Notes under the pieces: generated by a model | What the model was told of the DNA's origin: nothing | Databases searched by the model: none | What the model saw: only the letters and a program-made list of their open reading frames with translations | Assembly: GCF_001439695.1 (NCBI RefSeq) | Contig: NZ_JYLL01000008.1 | Coordinates: 1-64,000, forward strand | DNA length: 64,000 bases | Reading direction: 5' to 3' | From: Pseudomonas veronii | GTDB taxonomy: Bacteria > Pseudomonadota > Gammaproteobacteria > Pseudomonadales > Pseudomonadaceae | Made by a program: the position numbers and the translations under genes | In this document: one piece after another, positions 60,491 to 64,000 of the stretch | Layout: each line of letters starts with the position of its first letter | Numbering within the stretch: the stretch's first letter is position 1

Positions 60491-60530
60491 TAATCCCCGT
60501 TTCCAACGGAGGGTTGCAGGGCGTTTTTTT
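60484..60530 (+). terminator. Leader terminator upstream of the nitrate reductase
   Basis: The hairpin spans 60484-60523: outer CGCC/GGGCG, TGTAA/TTGCA and inner CCCCGTT/AACGGAGGG with small mismatches. Seven T residues (60524-60530) follow. It ends 31 bp before the ATG, so transcription stops before the gene unless P2 forms. Confidence 0.75.
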
Positions 60531-60561
60531 ATGGGCGGCAGAAATGATCCGAGGGTTACCG

Positions 60562-63500
60562 ATGGCAAACCAAAGTGTACGCAGCGTGTGTCCTTATTGT
60601 GGCGTGGGCTGCGGCATCGTCATGCAGGTCGAGCACAACCGCGTGGTCAAGGTGATCGGCGACAAGGCCCACCCCACCAACGCCGGCCGGCTCTGCACCA
60701 AAGGCACCACCTGCGGGCAAGCCATCGCCGAGTCCGGCCGCATGGAAAACGCCTACCTGCGCCAGGCGCGGGAGCATGACCCGGTGCGGATCGGCATGGA
60801 CAAGGCCATCAGCGAGACCGCCGGCCGCTTGCGCGCCATCCTCGACCGCGATGGCCCGGACGCCCTGGCGTTCTACGTGTCCGGGCAGATGTCGCTGGAA
60901 GCCCAGTACCTGATCAACAAATTGGCCAAGGGCTTTGTGCGGACCGCGCATATCGAATCCAACTCACGCCTGTGCATGGCCAGCGCCGGCAGCGGCTACA
61001 AACTCTCCCTCGGTGCCGACGGGCCGCCCGGCTCGTATGAAGACTTCGACCGCGCCGACCTGTTCTTCGTGATCGGCGCCAACATGGCCGACTGTCACCC
61101 GATCCTGTTCCTGCGCATGATGGACCGGGTCAAGGCCGGCGCCAGACTGATCGTGGTCGACCCGCGGCGCAGCGCCACGGCCGACAAGGCCAACCTGTTC
61201 CTGCCGATCAAACCGGGCACCGACCTCGCGCTGCTCAACGGTTTGCTGCACCTGCTGGTGAAAAACGGGCACACCGACCCGGCCTTTATCGCCGCGTTCA
61301 CCGAAGGCTGGGAGGCCATGCCCGGCTTTCTGGAAGACTACCCGCCGCATCGGGTCGCCGAACTGACCGGCCTGGCCGAAGCCGACATCCGCCAAGCCGC
61401 CGACTGGATCGGCCAGGCCGCCGAGTGGATGAGCTGCTGGACCATGGGCCTCAACCAAAGCACCCACGGCACCTGGAACACCAACGCGCTGTGCAACCTG
61501 CACCTAGCCACCGGCGCGATCTGCCGCCCCGGCAGCGGGCCGTTCTCCCTGACCGGGCAACCCAACGCCATGGGCGGTCGTGAAATGGGCTACATGGGCC
61601 CCGGCCTGCCTGGGCAGCGCTCGGTGCTGGTCGACGCCGACCGCGCATTTATCGAAGCACTGTGGAACCTGCCCGCCGACAGCCTGCCGCGCCAGGCCGG
61701 CAGTGGCACCGTGGGCATGTTCGAACAAATGGCGGCCGGGCAGATCAAAGCCTGCTGGATCATCTGCACCAATCCGGTGGCCAGCGCGCCCAATCGCCAG
61801 ACCGTGATCGAAGCGCTGCAAAGCGCCGAACTGGTGATCACCCAGGATGCGTTCCTCGATACCGAGACCAATCGCTACGCCGACATCCTCTTGCCCGGCG
61901 CGCTGTGGGCCGAAGCCGAAGGGGTGATGATCAACTCCGAGCGCAACCTGACCCTGATGCAAAAAGCCGTGGAGCCACCCGGCGAGTCGCTGGCCGACTG
62001 GCAGATCATCGCCAGGGTCGCGTGCGAAATGGGCTTCGCCGACGCTTTCACGTATGCGTCCGCCGCCGAGGTGTTCGACGAGATCAAGCGCGCCTGGAAC
62101 CCCGCCACCGGCTACGACATTCGCGGCGCCAGCTATGCGCGCCTGCGCGAACGACCGCTGCAATGGCCGTGCGCGTCGATTGAGGCCGCAGAGCGCAACC
62201 CGATCCGCTACTTGAACAACGGCATCAACCAGCCCCTCAAGACCGACGCCGACGGCCGCCAGCCGACGATCGTTTTCGCCACCGAACACGGCAAAGCCCG
62301 GTTTTTCCCGCGCCCGCACCTGTCCCCGGCGGAAATGCCCGATGAAGCGTTCCCGTTCGTGCTCAACACCGGCCGCCTGCAACACCAGTGGCACACCCTG
62401 ACCAAGACCGGCAAGGTCGCCACGCTGAACAAACTCAACCCCGGCCCTTTCGTGGAAATCCACCCCGACGACGCCGCCAGCCTGGGCATCAAGCACAAAG
62501 ACCCGGTCGAGGTGCGCTCACGACGCGGCCGCGCCGTGCTGCCTGCGGTGATCAGCGACCGTGTGCGGGCGGGCAACTGTTTTGCGCCGTTTCACTGGAA
62601 CGATGTGTTCGGCGACAACCTGGCGATCAACGCCGTGACCCATGACGCGGTCGACCCGATTTCGTTGCAGCCCGAGTTCAAGTTCTGTGCGGTCGCCCTG
62701 CAACGGGTCGAGCTGATCGAGCACCAGTTCCTCGATGTATCGGCACCGGCCGCCCACCCCGTTTCCCCCTTAACAGAGGAACTCGCCATGTCGCGCCTCG
62801 ACGCCTTCGCCGACCTGGTCGGCATCCGCAACCTGCCGTCGCCGTCATTGAGCGACAATGAGCGTACCTACCTCGCCGGTTTTCTCAGTGGCCTGCAATC
62901 CAGTGCTGCGCGCCAGGCCAGCGGTGTTCCGACACTGCCGGCGAATGCGCCCGTGGCCAGGGACGCGCGGCTGTGGCTGGACGGCCTGTTGGGCGGCTTG
63001 TTCAGCCGCACCGAGGCCAGCGCCGTGGCACCGGCGCCCGCTGCCGACACCCCGGCCGTCACCTTGCTGTGGGCCTCGCAAACCGGCAACGCCGAAGCCT
63101 TGGCCGAGCGCTTTGCCCAACGCCTGCGCGCCGGCGGCATCGCGGTGGAGCTGAGCGCGATGGCGGACTTCCCCGCGAGCAAACTGGCGCACACGCAGAA
63201 CCTCGCGCTGATCAGCAGCACCTTCGGCGACGGCGACCCGCCGGACAACGGCGAAGGTTTCTGGCACAGCCTGACCCTCGCCGAAACCCGCCTGGAGTCG
63301 CTGCGCTTCGCGGTACTGGCGTTGGGCGATCCCAACTACGACCAGTTCTGCCAGCACGGCAAACAACTCGACCGGCGCCTGCTCGAATTGGGCGCCACGC
63401 GCTTGCTGGAGCGCGTCGACTGCGATACCGAATTCGAAGAGCGCGCCGATGCCTGGTTCACACAGTTCCTACACACCCTCAACCCGGCAACGCCCATCGC

Positions 63501-64000
63501 GCTCGCCACGCCGAGCGGCAAACCCAAACCTCATGCGTCACGGTTGCTGCTCAACCTGCACCTGAACCAGCAAAGCCCGCACAAGGAAACCCGCCAGTTC
63601 TCCCTGGACCTGGCGGACTCCGCGCTGACCTACGAAGCCGGCGACGCCCTGGGAGTGATGCCACGCAACTGCCCGGAACTGGTCAGCGAGTTGCTCGAGC
63701 TGACGCGCCTGGGTTCCAGCACCTGCGTAAACATCGACAGACTCGGCGACGTGCCGCTGCACCAGGCCCTGACCGAGCACTTTGAAATTGCCCGGCCCAA
63801 CAGCGAGACCCTGGCCTTCATTGCCGCACGCAGCGCCAAGCCAGGCCTGAAACACCTGCTCGAACCTGAGCGCAAAGCCGAACTGAAAGATTGGCTGTGG
63901 GGCCGGCAACTGGCGGACGTGCTGCACGAATACCCCGTCGACTGCTCGGCGGACGAACTGCTCGGCACGCTCAAGCGCCTGCAACCGCGCTTGTATTCGA
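60562..64000 (+). CDS. Assimilatory nitrate reductase fused to a CysJ-like flavoprotein (partial)
   Basis: Open for 1146 codons to the right edge from ATG 60562 (GAGGG 7 nt upstream). The N-terminal cluster is CPYCGVGC...LCTKG (Cys10, 13, 17, 45), with Mo-ligand Cys138 in NSRLCMAS. The molybdopterin part ends near residue 730. After a link with an internal ATG in frame (62788), a flavodoxin domain (WASQTGNAEALAER, STFGDGDPPDNG, LALGDPNYDQFC) leads into the FAD domain and breaks at PRLYS, the flavin motif. The fusion supplies electrons internally from NADPH. Known as a bifunctional protein in Pseudomonas. The end lies outside the window. Confidence 0.92.
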   Translation, partial: MANQSVRSVCPYCGVGCGIVMQVEHNRVVKVIGDKAHPTNAGRLCTKGTTCGQAIAESGRMENAYLRQAREHDPVRIGMDKAISETAGRLRAILDRDGPDALAFYVSGQMSLEAQYLINKLAKGFVRTAHIESNSRLCMASAGSGYKLSLGADGPPGSYEDFDRADLFFVIGANMADCHPILFLRMMDRVKAGARLIVVDPRRSATADKANLFLPIKPGTDLALLNGLLHLLVKNGHTDPAFIAAFTEGWEAMPGFLEDYPPHRVAELTGLAEADIRQAADWIGQAAEWMSCWTMGLNQSTHGTWNTNALCNLHLATGAICRPGSGPFSLTGQPNAMGGREMGYMGPGLPGQRSVLVDADRAFIEALWNLPADSLPRQAGSGTVGMFEQMAAGQIKACWIICTNPVASAPNRQTVIEALQSAELVITQDAFLDTETNRYADILLPGALWAEAEGVMINSERNLTLMQKAVEPPGESLADWQIIARVACEMGFADAFTYASAAEVFDEIKRAWNPATGYDIRGASYARLRERPLQWPCASIEAAERNPIRYLNNGINQPLKTDADGRQPTIVFATEHGKARFFPRPHLSPAEMPDEAFPFVLNTGRLQHQWHTLTKTGKVATLNKLNPGPFVEIHPDDAASLGIKHKDPVEVRSRRGRAVLPAVISDRVRAGNCFAPFHWNDVFGDNLAINAVTHDAVDPISLQPEFKFCAVALQRVELIEHQFLDVSAPAAHPVSPLTEELAMSRLDAFADLVGIRNLPSPSLSDNERTYLAGFLSGLQSSAARQASGVPTLPANAPVARDARLWLDGLLGGLFSRTEASAVAPAPAADTPAVTLLWASQTGNAEALAERFAQRLRAGGIAVELSAMADFPASKLAHTQNLALISSTFGDGDPPDNGEGFWHSLTLAETRLESLRFAVLALGDPNYDQFCQHGKQLDRRLLELGATRLLERVDCDTEFEERADAWFTQFLHTLNPATPIALATPSGKPKPHASRLLLNLHLNQQSPHKETRQFSLDLADSALTYEAGDALGVMPRNCPELVSELLELTRLGSSTCVNIDRLGDVPLHQALTEHFEIARPNSETLAFIAARSAKPGLKHLLEPERKAELKDWLWGRQLADVLHEYPVDCSADELLGTLKRLQPRLYS

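Noticed and set aside
1..64000. CRISPR arrays, complete insertion sequences or prophage
   Set aside because: No regularly spaced repeats, transposases with ends, or phage structural genes were seen.

Overview
The window reads as chromosomal DNA of a Pseudomonas of the fluorescens group. The support is a pvdQ-type pyoverdine/AHL acylase with a PvdS-type promoter box, an lhgR-lhgO pair, a glgA-treZ-malQ-treY-glgX cluster, a nitrate reductase fused to a CysJ-like flavoprotein, a typical GC-rich REP hairpin, and high-GC coding with NNC/NNG third positions. No replication origin, CRISPR array or complete insertion sequence was seen.

Left part (1-10 kb): a gene start running off the left edge, a small lipoprotein, a broken zinc-ribbon ORF, tRNA-Cys with its terminator, and pvdQ on the minus strand. 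Then comes an accessory stretch. It holds a large toxin-like gene of Mcf/FitD style that appears split by an internal deletion and frame change, a short Fur-like regulator, two small membrane or lipoprotein genes, an RTX-repeat protein carrying an M91-like HEIGH protease motif, and a remnant of a chemotaxis-receptor tail.

10-18 kb: a self-regulated L-2-hydroxyglutarate module (lhgR, lhgO, MHS-type transporter) with two matching GntR/FCD sites, a ferric-reductase-like flavocytochrome, a DUF411 protein, a YqaA/DedA membrane protein, an exported alpha/beta hydrolase and a D-2-hydroxyacid dehydrogenase.

18-33 kb: a tightly packed glycogen-to-trehalose operon (glgA, treZ, malQ, treY, a DUF2934 protein, glgX). 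It continues with translational coupling into an acyl-CoA dehydrogenase-like protein, a PIG-L deacetylase and a NodS-like methyltransferase. A second, diverged PIG-L copy follows. TreY and TreZ make trehalose from maltodextrins, while GlgX, MalQ and GlgA remodel glycogen.

33-46 kb: an autotransporter, a TonB-dependent siderophore receptor behind a Fur-like inverted repeat, a LysE exporter, and a lower-GC insertion with a DUF726-type hydrolase plus two small membrane proteins. LysR/MFS and RidA/LysR divergent pairs follow.

46-55 kb: a VOC protein, a DapA-like aldolase tail-to-tail with a GntR regulator and an allophanate hydrolase with no urea carboxylase beside it, a reverse-transsulfuration pair (CBS and cystathionine gamma-lyase), a REP hairpin, and a YcaO/OsmC protein.

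55-64 kb: a PAS-containing chemotaxis receptor, nirBD on the minus strand, and divergently a fused nitrate reductase-flavoprotein running off the right edge. Both nitrate-assimilation leaders contain intrinsic terminators overlapped by a hairpin with a hexaloop of the ANTAR (NasR/NasT) type. This is the clearest regulatory architecture in the window.
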